Shown piece after piece: positions 28,995-39,638 of a DNA stretch of 64,000 nucleotides. How positions within the stretch are numbered: position 1 is the stretch's first letter; each line of letters starts with the position of its first letter. The notes under the pieces are model-generated. The model made no database searches. It saw only the letters and a program-made list of their open reading frames with translations, and was not told where the DNA came from. Position numbers and translations under genes: made by a program. The stretch lies in contig CAWGCL010000013.1 of assembly GCA_963820995.1 (NCBI GenBank), positions 1 through 64,000 of the forward strand. The letters are read 5' to 3'. The stretch is from JAGTVG01 sp963820995 (lineage in GTDB: Bacteria; Bacteroidota; Bacteroidia; Cytophagales; Cyclobacteriaceae).

Positions 28995-29197
28995 GTCGTT
29001 TGTAGTCTAGTATCTTGTGTAGTACGATTGTATAGTCGATCATCTTTGTAGTCGTGAGTCCCTAGTACTTTGTACGATACTTGTAGTCTGACCACGTCCT
29101 TTGTAGTCGTGAGTCCACTTTCGTGACGTATTTTTTCCGTCTTTGTAGTCGTTAGTCCACTCTTGTAGTCGTGAGTACCTTTTGTAGTCGTGAGTCC
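28990..29197 (+). repeat. GTAGTCGTGAGTCC repeat field
   Basis: TTTGTAGTCGTGAGTCC is found at 29045-29061, 29100-29116 and 29181-29197, with near copies at 29142-29158 (GTTAGTCC) and 29163-29179 (GAGTACC). Shorter TGTAGTC pieces occur at 28991, 29000 and 29081. Distances between full copies are 55, 42, 21 and 18, so this is not a regular tandem or CRISPR array. The whole 28932-29622 gap, about 690 bases, holds no supported gene; a small GAGTA/TACTC inverted repeat with T-rich loop is at 29540-29556. Confidence 0.75.
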
Positions 29198-29622
29198 ATC
29201 TGAACAACTTTGTCCTGCTTCCTGAAATATTGTTTCTACTAATTAAAGTACTTTTTCCTGTGGATAAAGACGATATTTTATATTACGATTTACATGATTT
29301 CGTGAATTAGTTGAACAAATGTTTCCTCAATTGGACCAAAGATGTAAGAAACTGTCCCAAATTCATCAATAACAGGAAAAAAGAAAAATTTGATAAGAAC
29401 TAAAATATCGGAAAAATCCTAAAACTTAAGAGTGCTCAGGGTGCAACAAATACTTCTCCGTGGGTGTTGAAGATCCTGATCCATTAAGATAAAAAAAATA
29501 GAAAAAGTCTTGGATTGAAAATAGTTTTTTCTCAAATTCGAGTAGTTTTTTTACTCAATATGTGTTCAGCTTTATTGTAACTGTCCTGGCGAAGCCATTC
29601 TATCACCTTTAATAATCCAATC

Positions 29623-30202
29623 ATGATAAATGCCCTGATAACAAGCAAAACTAGGAGTAAAACTTCTTCTGAAGTTCTTTCTCAATCCGGATAATTCCGC
29701 CTATTTGCGTGGCCTGGAATCCGAATTTGGTGAATCATCTAATTCTATACGTCTGGAATTAAACCGTTTGGAAAAAGCCAATATGCTGGAATCCAAGATA
29801 GAAGGGAACCGCCGATTATTTAAAGTAAACCGGAAACATCCTTTGTACAATGAGATCAACAGCATTGTTCGGAAGTATTTTGGATTGGATATCATTGTTG
29901 AGAAAATCGCAGAACGTTTAGGGAATTTAAAAGCAGTTTACCTGACCGGTGAAATTGCCAGGGGTTCCGATTTTTCTATCATAGACCTGGTGTTTGTGGG
30001 GGATATCGACAAAAACTACCTGGTTAATTTGATTCAAAAAACCGAACAATTGATCCAGCGCAAAATTCGATATCTGGTCCTTTCAGAAAGTGAGTTTGAG
30101 ACAGAAAACAATAATGGTGGGAATGGATATTTGCTGGTTTGGAACAACAGCATTACTGATGAATCCTTAAAATGTCTCTACAATAGCCAAACTATACTAT
30201 AA
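29623..30202 (+). CDS. Winged-helix / nucleotidyltransferase-fold protein (frameshifted)
   Basis: About 193 residues. The ATG at 29623 gives MINALITSKTRSK, and after an indel near 29662 LLLKFFLNPDNSAYLRGLES, an N-terminal winged helix (LRGLESEFGESSNSIRLELN..EGNRRLFKVN). The second half is a minimal nucleotidyltransferase fold: YLTGEIARGSDFSIIDLVFV with the acidic pair D..D. Proteins with this two-domain plan stand at the head of many Bacteroidota polysaccharide loci and are thought to act as regulators; the target is not known. It lies 47 bases before the ABC exporter genes. Confidence 0.75.
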
Positions 30203-30249
30203 TTAAATAGTATTCAATTCCATAGTTAAACATTTTTTCAGATTTATTC

Positions 30250-31105
30250 ATGGACCAGCATCAGAAAATAACCGTATATAGCGCCGATACTACAGACCGG
30301 TCCGTGGTCAGTCATTTCCGGGATATATTCAGAGAATTGCCGGCGGCCCATGAATTGGGATACCGTTTATTCAAAAGGAATATTATGGCCATGTACCGGC
30401 AATCTCTGCTGGGTATAGCCTGGGCCTTGTTCCCTCCCTTGATTACTGCGGGTTTGTGGATATTTCTTCGGGGTAATAACGTAATGACTTTTGGAGAAAC
30501 CAATGTGCCTTATCCTGTTTTTGTATTGGTTGGCACCATGTTATGGCAAATCTTTACGGAATCCATAATGACACCCTTAAAATCAATCAATACCAATAAA
30601 GCCATGCTGACCAAGATCAACATTCCAAGGGAAGGATTGTTGTTGTCAGGTATTTACGAAGTACTATTCAATGTGATTATTAAAATATTACTATTGGCCG
30701 TTATATTTATTGCTTTTAAGCAACCCATCTCAATGTCAGTCATCTGGGTTATCCCAGGAATTTTAAGTATCATAATTTGTGGATTTTCATTGGGATTGAT
30801 TATTGACTCCGATTGGGATGCTATATACTGACATACAAAAAGGATTGGGAGTAATGTTGCCCTTCCTTATGTACTTGACACCGGTGATCTATCCATTACC
30901 CAAAGAAGGTACAATTGCATTGATCATGAAGCTGAATCCGATGGCTACCTTTTGGTTGATACCAGGAACTGGTTTACTTCCCAGCCTGTTCAGGATCTGA
31001 ATATGTTTTTAATATATACTTCGGTATTTATTATTTATATCATTTTTCGCATTGATGGTCTTTCGGATCTCAATGCCGATGATCATTGAACGGATTGGAA
31101 GTTAA
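30250..31105 (+). CDS. ABC-2 polysaccharide export permease, Wzm type (frameshifted)
   Basis: About 285 residues after joining at least three frames. The N-terminus ELGYRLFKRNIMAMYRQSLL leads into the first helix (GIAWALFPPLITAGLWIFL), as in Wzm/TagG permeases. Further helices are YPVFVLVGTMLWQIF, LFNVIIKILLLAVIFIAF and IWVIPGILSIIICGFSLG. The frame shifts bring YTDIQKGLGVMLPFLMYLTP, the conserved last-loop region, and the end ISMPMIIERIGS at 31105. It forms the inner-membrane channel of an ABC exporter for undecaprenol-linked glycan, partnered by the ATPase coded next. Confidence 0.82.
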
Positions 31106-31184
31106 TTGAAATATGAATTAATCATGAAAATGTAATTAAAGCGTATTCAAATAATCGTACTCAGATGCCTGTATAGTAAAGACG

Positions 31185-32444
31185 ATGGATTCTGAATTAT
31201 ATACAATAAATTACATTACATGCAATAAATGGATAGATGAAGTATTAGTAAAAGTAGAAGGAGTAAGTAAAAAGTTCTGCCGGAGATCTGAAACGTTCCC
31301 TCTTTTACGGTGTAAAAGATATTTCTTCCGAACTTTTCGGACATCCGAAAAAATGGCCAACTTCGTAAAGACGAATTCTGGGCAGTGAACGATGTGAGCT
31401 TTGAACTTCGAGCGTGGAGAATGCCTGGGACTTGATCGGGCACAATGGTGCTGGAAAAAGTACCTTACTAAAAATGCTCAATGGCTTGATAAAACCTGAT
31501 AAAGGAAAATCACCATGAAAGGCAGGATAGGCGCCTTAATTGAATTGGGTGCAGGTTTTAATCCAATACTTACAGGAAGAGAAAATATTTATAACAATGG
31601 CGCAGTACTTGGTTTCAGTAAAAAGGAAATCGATGCAAAGTTTGATGCCATTGTGGAGTTTGCAGAGATTGATGAATTTATAGATACACCTGTACAAAAC
31701 TACAGCAGTGGCATGAAGGTACGTCTTGGTTTTGCTGTAGCATCACAAATGGAGCCGGATGTGTTAATAATTGATGAGGTGTTGGCAGTTGGTGATATTG
31801 GCTTTAGGATAAAATGTTTAAATGTTGTAAGTCAAATATTAAGAACCTCCTCAGTGATTTTTGTATCACATACAATGCCTCAGATTGCTCGTATATGCAA
31901 TAAAGTGTTAATGCTAACAAATGGGATTGAGGTTTATAAAGGCTCTGTAAGCATTGGTATTGAGAAATATTTTGATACATTTCAAGATGAGAAAACGATA
32001 ATTATTGGAGGTAGTATTGAAATAGATAATTGTGAAATCTGGTCAAAAAATAAAAGAGTCGATAACGGATATGCTAATAGGGCGGCGGTGGAACATAGTG
32101 AAGATATAATTACTAAATTAATTTTTTCATCAAAGTTTTTTTTATCACATTTGAAAGTCTCACAAACGTATTATGATAAAGAAATGAAGGCATTAGCAGT
32201 TAGTTATTCTACATTTATAGATATTCAACCAAAAAAGATTAATAGTATTGATATAGTTAATTTAAAAAATCAGTTTTCTCCTGGCGTCTATAGTGTGAGC
32301 TATATTTTTTATGATATTTCAAACGATGAACGGGTTGAAACATTAGCTCATTTTAGGGCTTTAAGAACTTTTAAAGTAGTTGGTGAGCAAGATATTAGCC
32401 ATGCTCCTTTTCTAATTAATAGTGTTTGGAAAAAAAATTGTTAA
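31185..32444 (+). CDS. ABC polysaccharide export ATPase, Wzt type (frameshifted)
   Basis: About 415 residues. The first 100 codons are split by several indels; across frames one reads VLVKVEGVSKKFC, DEFWAVNDVSFELR and Walker A GLIGHNGAGKSTLLKML (31435-31475). The intact part has GRIGALIELGAGFNPILTGR, signature NYSSGMKVRLGFA, Walker B VLIIDEVLAVGD, and the switch His in FVSHTMPQI. After residue ~230 comes a C-terminal beta domain of about 160 residues (IDIQPKKINSIDIVNL), as in Wzt proteins that read the modified end of the glycan chain. The start is uncertain because of the indels; 31185 is the first in-frame ATG. It powers the Wzm-type permease. Confidence 0.82.
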
Positions 32445-32451
32445 ATATAAT

Positions 32452-33255
32452 ATGTATAATTTCGGAAGTTTTAATTACTTATTTAACAGAATGTTGCGAA
32501 AGAATGATTCTAAGGAGAAAATATATTTAGTTTCTTACCCAAAATCGGGAAATACGTGGATACGGTTTATAATTGGCAACTATCTTACAGATGGGAAGAT
32601 AAGTTTTTCAAACTATCATAAAATAATACCAGATATTCATAAAAATCCTGAAGATATTTCGAAAGTACCTTATAAGCCCATTATTATTAAAAGCCATAAT
32701 ATTTTTAGAAATGATTATAAACAAGTTATTTACATATATAGGGATGGCCGTGATGTTTCTGTGAGTTATTATCATCATTTAAGGGGCAAGGGATGGATTC
32801 CATTGCAAATGGATTTTCAAGAATTTTACTGGGAAAAGTTTATGAAAGGAGATGTTTTTTTTGGGGATTGGGCAGTGCACATAGATTCATGGTTAAAAAA
32901 GACAAAAAATATATTGTTAATAAAATATGAGGATTTGCAAACGGATACACTAAATGAGGTAACTAAAATATTAAAATTTTGTAAAATATCTTCTGAAAAA
33001 CAAAAATTAATAAAAGCTATTGATCTATCTACAAAAAAAAATATGGCTATTGATGAATTGAAAAATAAAAATAATTCAATCGATCATAAAGGGATAGTTA
33101 CTAACAGCTTCAAATTTGTAAGGAAGGCTACAATTGGAGATTGGGAAAATTATTACAATACGAAAATGCTTGATGCATTCGAGGAAAAATATGGAGAATT
33201 AATGCGCAGACTAAAAATTTCTAAAAAATTATATGAACCGCCAAATTTCAGATAA
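32452..33255 (+). CDS. PAPS-dependent sulfotransferase 1
   Basis: An intact 267-residue protein from the ATG at 32452, chosen over a TTG 30 bases earlier. The 5'-phosphosulfate loop is YPKSGNTWIRF (residues ~24-34) and the 3'-phosphate site is YRDGRDVSVSYYHH. HL..GKGW, DWAVHIDSWL and NILLIKYEDL follow the order of the Sulfotransfer_1 family. It transfers sulfate from PAPS to a sugar hydroxyl of the glycan being built. It overlaps the FkbM gene by 23 bases and nearly abuts the ABC ATPase. Confidence 0.9.
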   Translation: MYNFGSFNYLFNRMLRKNDSKEKIYLVSYPKSGNTWIRFIIGNYLTDGKISFSNYHKIIPDIHKNPEDISKVPYKPIIIKSHNIFRNDYKQVIYIYRDGRDVSVSYYHHLRGKGWIPLQMDFQEFYWEKFMKGDVFFGDWAVHIDSWLKKTKNILLIKYEDLQTDTLNEVTKILKFCKISSEKQKLIKAIDLSTKKNMAIDELKNKNNSIDHKGIVTNSFKFVRKATIGDWENYYNTKMLDAFEEKYGELMRRLKISKKLYEPPNFR

Positions 33256-34025
33256 AATACACATATTTGATAATGGAGTAAAAGTTTTAAAGAAACATTT
33301 AATTCCATTACAGATTGAACGATACAAAAAAAATAATTTGCATGAACCTGAAGAAGAAGAATGGTTTATGAAATTTGTTTCAAAACAAAAAAGTAAAGAT
33401 AGAATAACTTTTTTTGATGTTGGATCAGCCATTGGCTATTATGCAATTTTAGTAAAGCAAAATTTACATAATTGTCAAATTATTTGTTATGAACCTTTAA
33501 AACTCCATCGAAAATTCCTCCGAACAAATTGGACGCTAAACAAATTAAATATAAATGAATTAATTATAAAAAGTGAGGCGGCTTATTCAAAGAGTACTTA
33601 TCTCTTATTTGAAAAGAGATTTTATGGCAGTCATATTAAATCTGAGAATAGTAATAATAACAGGTTATTTAATATATTTTTTAATATGTTTTTAGGAGCG
33701 AGGAGAACAAAAGTAAAAACCATAGTTCTTGATCATGAAATTAATATTTATGGTTCAGTTGATCTTATGAAAATTGATGTACAAGGATCAGAGGTACATG
33801 TGCTAGAAGGATGTAGCTCTTCCCCTAAAGAAGCAATTAATTAAGGCTGTAATAATTGGCACTCATAGTATTAAAATCCATAACGATTGTCTTAGTATTT
33901 TGAAAGGATTTAATTATGACATTCCATTTGAAAATTTCAAGACTATAAGTCAGCCAGATGGAATAATTGTTGCATCATCTAAAGATTTTCAAATATTTAA
34001 TACCTATTCTAAAGGTATTTTATGA
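33233..34025 (+). CDS. FkbM-family methyltransferase (frameshifted at the end)
   Basis: About 263 residues. SAM-binding loop FFDVGSAIGYYAILV (residues ~62-76), CYEPLKLHRKFL, and the FkbM hallmark LMKIDVQGSEVHVLEG. One indel near 33820 stops the frame; the next frame gives LKKQLIKAVIIGTHSIKIHN and ends QIFNTYSKGIL at 34025. FkbM enzymes O-methylate sugars or polyketides; here a glycan hydroxyl is the likely target. Lies between the first sulfotransferase and an unknown gene. Confidence 0.85.
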
Positions 34026-34188
34026 TCAGAAAAAAGCACTGACAATAGATATAATATCAAATTAATTTTAATAATATCAAATGTGAATGATTTCTGTATA
34101 CTGCCGATGTTATTTTATCCATCTTTCACTTTTTGTCAAATACGTACTATTTATAGCTATTAAAGAGGCTTGATGTCTTAGTAATTAT

Positions 34189-35030
34189 ATGATTTCTATC
34201 GGTCACATCATTAATCCCGTAAATGTTGGATTCGAGTCGGATCTATTTAAAGCGCAACCAATAACATTTAGCTCAATGCTGAATGCTAAGAATTATTCTG
34301 AAAATCCTGAAAATATTAATCAATTAATTATTGGATTTGATGAGGATATGGATGTTTTTCCAAAAGGTTTTGAACAGTTGCCTTCACTTAAGCGGAGCGT
34401 ATTCGGATGCTGGTTCCTTTGTGAAAACGAGGAAATTGCCATTAATACATGACCTGCTATCTCCTTTAAGAGGTATGGATGATATAGATTATGTAATTTA
34501 TACAAATGTTGATATTGCTTTAATGCCTTATTTTTATGATTACATATTTAGCAAAATTAAATTCTGGAAGTGATAGTATAATTATAAATCAGTAGGGTTA
34601 TTCACGAAACAAGAGATATATCATTAATGTATGCTGAGATTGGCAAATCTCATCCTGGCTTATGATTGTTTTGTATTTAGAAGGGAATTGTTGGATAAGT
34701 TTGAACTTAGGTGAATGTATGTATTGGTGCCAACTGGATTGGAAGAGTAATGATATGCAAACTTGATTATGTTTAGTAATTCATTAGAAATAATAAAAGA
34801 TTGTCATTTGACATTTCACATTGGAGATGACGGTGCCTGGTTAAATAATGATTATTCAGAATTTGATGCGCATAATAAAAAAGAAGCATATAAAATAATT
34901 AATCATTTTATAGAAATTTCTAATGATGAAAAGAAAAAATATTGAGTTGGAAGAGATCATTCAATTTATGGATGATTGGGGTATGAGAATAGATCCTATT
35001 CAACACAAAAATGTAAAAAAATCATCTTAA
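34189..35030 (+). CDS. Unknown protein of glycan locus (frameshifted)
   Basis: At least four frame pieces join to about 280 residues: MISIGHIINPVNVGFESDL, DDIDYVIYTNVDIALMPYFY, SHPGYDCFVFRRELLDKFEL and LTFHIGDDGAWLNNDYSEFD. No domain was named with confidence. The YTNVDI and GDDGAW segments with acidic residues, plus its place among sulfotransferases and transferases, suggest a GT-A-like transferase. The real product cannot be rebuilt exactly because indels are dense here. Confidence 0.5.
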
Positions 35031-35066
35031 AAGAAAAATAAAAAATAAACTCCGTCAGCTTTTATC

Positions 35067-36149
35067 ATGATCCCTGTAACAAAACCTTCTTACCACCTAT
35101 ATCTGAAGAATACCAGGAATTATTGAACGGTATCTGGCAACGAAATTGGATTACAAATAATGGCCCATTAGTCAACGATTTAGAACTTGAGATTGAAACA
35201 ATATTTTGATTTGAAACATTTGCTTTATGTTTCAAATGGTACGATTGCAATACAAATAGCTTTAAAAGTATTGGGTATTACCCGGAAAGTGATTACTACT
35301 CCATTTAGCTATATTGCAACAACAAGTAGTCTGGTCTGGGAAGGTTGTATACCCGTTTTTGCTGATATCGATCCAAATACTTTGAATATTGATCCAAAGA
35401 AGATTGAAGCACTGATTGATAAAGATACTGAAGCTATTTTGGCGACACATTGTTTTGGTAATCCATGTGCAATTGATGAAATAGACACTATTAGCACAAA
35501 AACATGGGCTGAAAGTAATCTATGATGCAGCACATTGTTTTGGCACAGAATACAAAGGTAAAAGTGTATTTGACTATGGAGATGTGAGTACCACTAGTTT
35601 TCATGCCACAAAACTATTATCATACTGTTGAAGGTGGGGCAGTATTTACCAAAAATCCTGATACTTTAAAGAAAATGGCCTATATGCGTAATTTTGGACA
35701 TGACGGTCCTGAACGTTTTGCAGGTGTAGGAATCAATGGTAAGAATAGTGAGTTTCATGCTGCAATGGGTATTGTAAATTTAAGGTACGTTGATGAAATA
35801 TTGAATACTCGTAAAAGGTTGAGTCAGCAATATGATAATCTTCTTAAAAAATTGAATGTATTAAAACCAAAGATTACACCAGATTCAGATTATAATTTTA
35901 GCTATTATCCGGTAATTTTTGAAAACGAGAAGATTACATTGAAAATGAAGAGATTCTCTTGAAAAAAGGAAATTTTTCCCCGAAGGTATTTTTATCCGAG
36001 TTTGAGTAAACTTGGATTATGTGAAAGGTGAAGAAACTCCTATTTCCGATGATATATCAAAACGGATTTTATGCTTGCCTTTATATCATGATCTAAGCCT
36101 TGGAAGAGCAGGAACTTATAGCCCGATTACTCTTAAGGACACAAAATAA
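35067..36149 (+). CDS. DegT/DnrJ/EryC1/StrS sugar aminotransferase 1 (frameshifted)
   Basis: The ATG at 35067 gives MIPVTKPFLPPISEEYQEL once a missing T is restored, then WQRNWITNNGPLVNDLE, the usual N-terminus. YVSNGTIAIQIAL, TTPFSYIATTSSLVWEG, CFGNPCAIDEID and the PLP-lysine segment SFHATKLL follow; NFGHDGPERFAGVGINGKNS and EFHAAMGIVNLRYVD fit too. The frame recovers to YHDLSLGRAGTYSPITLKDT at 36149. It is about 360 residues with at least five indels. It transfers an amino group from glutamate to a keto-sugar nucleotide (3- or 4-position unresolved). Confidence 0.82.
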
Positions 36150-36152
36150 CTA

Positions 36153-37082
36153 ATGTCCATCTATAGAAAATCCATTTTTCATTTTAGGGAATCCTCGCTC
36201 GGGTACAACCTTATTGAGATTAATGTTGGATGCGCATCCCAATATAACGGTACCTCCTGAATGTGGTTTTATGATTTGGTTCTATGATAAGTATAAGTCC
36301 TGGTCAGATAAGTGATAGTAGCATTTTAAAAATTCAGAATTTATTGAGTGATTTAAAAACGGCTAAAAAGATAAGCAGTTGGAATTTTGATTTTGAATCT
36401 TTTAACAGACTATCTCTATTCAATTTCGCCAGACAATTATAGAGATTTGGTTTCTGGCGTTTATACTTTTTTTGCTACAAGCAATAATAAAGACATAAAC
36501 TTCTGGGGAGATAAAAATAATTATTATCTGAATCATATTAGGGAGATTACATCAATATTTCCCTGAAGCAAGATTTATCCATATTATAAGAGATGGAAGG
36601 GATGTTGCTTGTTCCTATAAAGAATTGAATAGATAAAAAAATTAAATCACAATATGCTCCAAAACTTTCAAATAACATAATTGAAATAGCGCATGAATGG
36701 AAAACTAACAACGAAGTTATTATAAGAGATTTAGAGAAATATTCAAGTCAGGAATTGTATATATCTACTAAGTTTGAATCATTAATTCTTGAAAGTGAGA
36801 AAGAACTCAAGAGGATATGTGAGTTTTTAGATATTGGATTCAATCATCAAATGATTGAATATTATGAATTACTCAACTACCTATGAACCTGATGAGTTCC
36901 TTCAGTGGAAAGCGGATACCAAAAAACCACCTCAAGTGAATAGAATCGGGAGATATTTAGAGGATCTGACCAATGATGAAATATTAACTTTTAACCAGGA
37001 TGCAGGAACTCTTCTAAATAGATTTGAATATGGACATATGATTCAAATCCGTACTTGTGAGTGTCAGGTTAATGACTTATAA
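36153..37082 (+). CDS. Sulfotransferase 2 (multiply frameshifted)
   Basis: Pieces in different frames give FFILGNPRSGTTLLRLMLDA (5'-phosphosulfate loop PRSGTT), HPNITVPPECGFMIWFYDKY, FPEARFIHIIRDGRDVACSY (3'-phosphate site), YISTKFESLILESEKELKRI and LQWKADTKKPPQVNRIGRYL. This is the Sulfotransfer_3-type family used on glycans. No frame longer than 75 codons survives because of at least five indels. The C-terminus overlaps the start of the next glycosyltransferase; the true stop is unclear. Confidence 0.72.
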
Positions 37083-37912
37083 TCAAGCTCCATTTATTGC
37101 AGAAGCAATTGAGAGTTGTTTAATGCAAAAGACTGATTTTGGTTTTGAAATTATTATTGGCGATGACTTTTCAACTGATGGGACCAAAGAGATTTGTGAA
37201 GAATATGCTATAAAATACCCGGAAAAGATAAAATTGCTAGCAAGAAGAATTGGTGATGAATATTGGCAAAAAAGGCAGAAACTGGGCCGTTTGTATAATT
37301 TTGTTGACATCATTGAAAATTGTAATGGTAAATATATTGCTTTATTGGATGGTGATGATTATTGGATAGATCCATTAAAATTGCAGAAGCAGGTTGATTT
37401 TTTAGAAGAAAACAATAATTGTTTTTTAATTCTACTCACCAAATGCCCTCTATGGGAAGGTCAAAAGAAGGGTGGTATAACCTTGAAAATCTGTTTAAAA
37501 TAGGATATTTACCCTTCACGCTTCTAATTACATATTTCTAGAAATCTTGAATTTCAAAGATACCAAAATGCCATGCTTAATATTTAGGAGGTGAAATGTG
37601 TATTTTGTTTATTGGAGCTTCTGAAGGTTTAATATATCATTCTTCTGAACCCGTATCTTATTATAGATATAATCCAAATGGTATTTATAATTCGAAAAAT
37701 AGCTATAGCAAACTGTCGGAAAGGCAAGGCAAATTAGATTAACTAAGAAATATTTTAATGTTAGCATACAAATTTATTATTTGCGAAGACTTATCGTTTT
37801 TAGAGAATTAAGAAAGATAAAATGGTTTTACTTATTATATGTCATATATTATAAAAACTTAATAAGATTGTACAAATCTTTCTCGTCGTGTTGCAATAAC
37901 TATAAAATCTAA
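37038..37912 (+). CDS. GT2 glycosyltransferase A (frameshifted)
   Basis: The start is probably the ATG at 37038; one indel later the frame reads VLVSVRLMTYNQAPFIAEAI, then FEIIIGDDFSTDGTKEICEE and YIALLDGDDYWIDPLKLQKQ, the GT2 N-terminal beta strands and DGDD metal site. The C-terminal part is scattered over frames (SEGLIYHSSEPVSYYRYNPN, YLRRLIVFRELRKIKWFYLL) and ends at 37912. Inverting or retaining sugar and acceptor cannot be told. Typical capsule-locus transferase. Confidence 0.75.
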
Positions 37913-37930
37913 ATTTAAAAAATTTTTCTG

Positions 37931-38827
37931 ATGTATACAAAAATCCAGATTTTCTTGTTGTTGGAGACGCTAAATGAGGACTACTATCTTTACATAATTA
38001 TTTATCAAAACATCCTAACTTATGTTTACCCACTAAAACAAAGGAACTTAATTTTTGGCACACATATCAACACGAATATGATTGAGCAATATTAAAATGG
38101 GTAGATAAGTTACCCAGTACTCTAGAAGAATATCAAAATCGTTTTGATCATAAACTTCCACATCAGATATGTGGTGAAGCATGCACCTTCGTATCTTATT
38201 TACTATGAAGATACTGTTGATAATTTAAGGCAACTGCATGATGATTGGCAAAATATTAAAATAATTATTATTCTTAGAGAGACCAATAGATAAAATATGG
38301 TCTCACTATAAATTTTGCAGAAGATTAAATTTGGATCCTCAGAATTTAACTCTAAATGAAGCTCTAAAAAAAGAGAAAGTGAGAATAAACGATAAATCAT
38401 TATTGCCTGATTTACATTTTATCCACAATACAAAATATTTTAATCAAGTGAAGTATTATAAAGATCATTTTAATGATGTAAAGGTGCTTCTTTATGATGA
38501 ATTAATAAAAGATAGTCAGAAAGTTTTGGATGAAATAACAGATTTTCTTAATGTGGAAAGATTTTCTCCAAAAAATTCTAGCAAAGTGTATAATGCATCA
38601 GAACCAGTTTTATTTTGAATAAGGGTATTCAAAATATAAGAGGCAAAGGTTTGGGGAGATACCTTCCGAAAAAAGTAAAGAAATACATGTTGGAAAAATT
38701 AACTAGTGAAGAGCAAATGAGTGCCAAAGTTAAGGAACATCTAAGTGATATATTTAAAATTGAAATCGTAAAATTAAATTCAATTATCATAAGGATTTTA
38801 TCAAACTGGTTGAAAAAGTATGAATAA
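37931..38827 (+). CDS. Sulfotransferase 3 (multiply frameshifted)
   Basis: After an indel following the ATG at 37931 the frame reads NPDFLVVGDAK, then SLHNYLSKHPNLCLPTKTKE and LNFWHTYQHEY, the N-terminal half of a Sulfotransfer_1-type enzyme (normally VGxxKxGTTsL). Then SYLIYYEDTVDNLRQLHDDW, IILRE-PIDKIWSHYKF (3'-phosphate site) and VKVLLYDELIKDSQKVLDEI. The last 60 residues (RGKGLGRYLPKKVKKYML) match the usual C-terminus. A stop replaces the GTT of the sulfate loop, but the next bases code it in another frame, so an indel is more likely than loss. It overlaps the first FdtA-like gene by 8 bases. Confidence 0.7.
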
Positions 38828-39218
38828 TCCAAAAATTATAAATCTTCCAAAAATTATCGATCAACGAGGTAATCTTTCTTTTGTGGAAGCAGATAAACAT
38901 GTACCATTCAAAATTAGACGCGTTTATTGGATTTATGATGTACCAGGTGGAGAAACTCGAGGAGGTCATGCTTTTAAAGATAACCATGAATTTATTATTG
39001 CCCTTTCCGGAAGTTTCGATGTTGTAATTAATGATGGGAAAAAAACTATTAGATATAATCTTAATAGGTCCTATTATGGTCTATATGTACCGAATATGAT
39101 TTGGCGAAGTATGAATTTTTCAACAAATAGTTTGGCAGTGGTATTAGCTAGTATTCCGTATTCTGATGAAGATTATATAAGGGATTTTAATGAATTCATA
39201 AATTTGAAAAATGTCTAA
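38820..39218 (+). CDS. fdtA: FdtA-type sugar 3,4-ketoisomerase, copy 1
   Basis: An intact 132-residue single cupin: PKIIDQRGNLSFVEADKHVP, IRRVYWIYDVPGGETRGGHA, then ALSGSFDVVINDGKK and VPNMIWRSMNF. FdtA/QdtA convert dTDP-4-keto-6-deoxyglucose to the 3-keto sugar, the step before 3-amination. In this copy the family's GGHAH reads GGHAF, so one of the two histidines is lost, which could change or abolish activity. It is followed directly by a second copy that keeps GGHAH. Cytoplasmic. Confidence 0.85.
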   Translation: MNNPKIINLPKIIDQRGNLSFVEADKHVPFKIRRVYWIYDVPGGETRGGHAFKDNHEFIIALSGSFDVVINDGKKTIRYNLNRSYYGLYVPNMIWRSMNFSTNSLAVVLASIPYSDEDYIRDFNEFINLKNV

Positions 39219-39638
39219 GACTAATTTAATACAACTATTCATGATTGCAAGGTAATTCAGTTGCCGATAATACATAATCCTTCAGGTAATATCACCCCCT
39301 TGAACAGTGGAATTGATCTGCCTTTTGAAATTAAAAGAATTTACTATGTATACGATATTCCAGGAGGAGAAACACGAGGTGGGCATGCACATAAATTATT
39401 ACATCAATACTTGATAGCAGCAAGTGGAAGCTTCGACGTAATTCTACATGATGGAAAATACAAACGTAAAATTGGTTTAAACCGGCCATATCAAGCCTTG
39501 CATATAGTGCCACTAATTTGGCGAGAATTGGAAAACTTTAGTTCTGGCTCTTGTTGTTTAGTTTTAGCCTCACATAAATATGATGAAAATGATTATATAC
39601 GAGATATAAATGAGTTTAAAAAAGCAAAAACACTGTAG
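39211..39638 (+). CDS. fdtA: FdtA-type sugar 3,4-ketoisomerase, copy 2 (frameshift at start)
   Basis: The ATG at 39211 overlaps copy 1 by 8 bases; after one indel near 39245 the frame reads HDCKVIQLPIIHNPSGN and goes on LPFEIKRIYYVYDIPGGETR with GGHAHK intact, SGSFDVILHDGKYKR, LIWRELENFSSGS and YDENDYIRDINEF. About 140 residues. Because the histidine pair is kept, this is the better candidate for the active 3,4-ketoisomerase of the pathway. The two copies may make a heteromer or two products. Confidence 0.85.

Noticed and set aside
28990..29197. Possible CRISPR array
   Set aside because: Repeat copies are only 17 bases, with irregular distances of 18 to 55 and partial copies between; there are no cas genes in the window.
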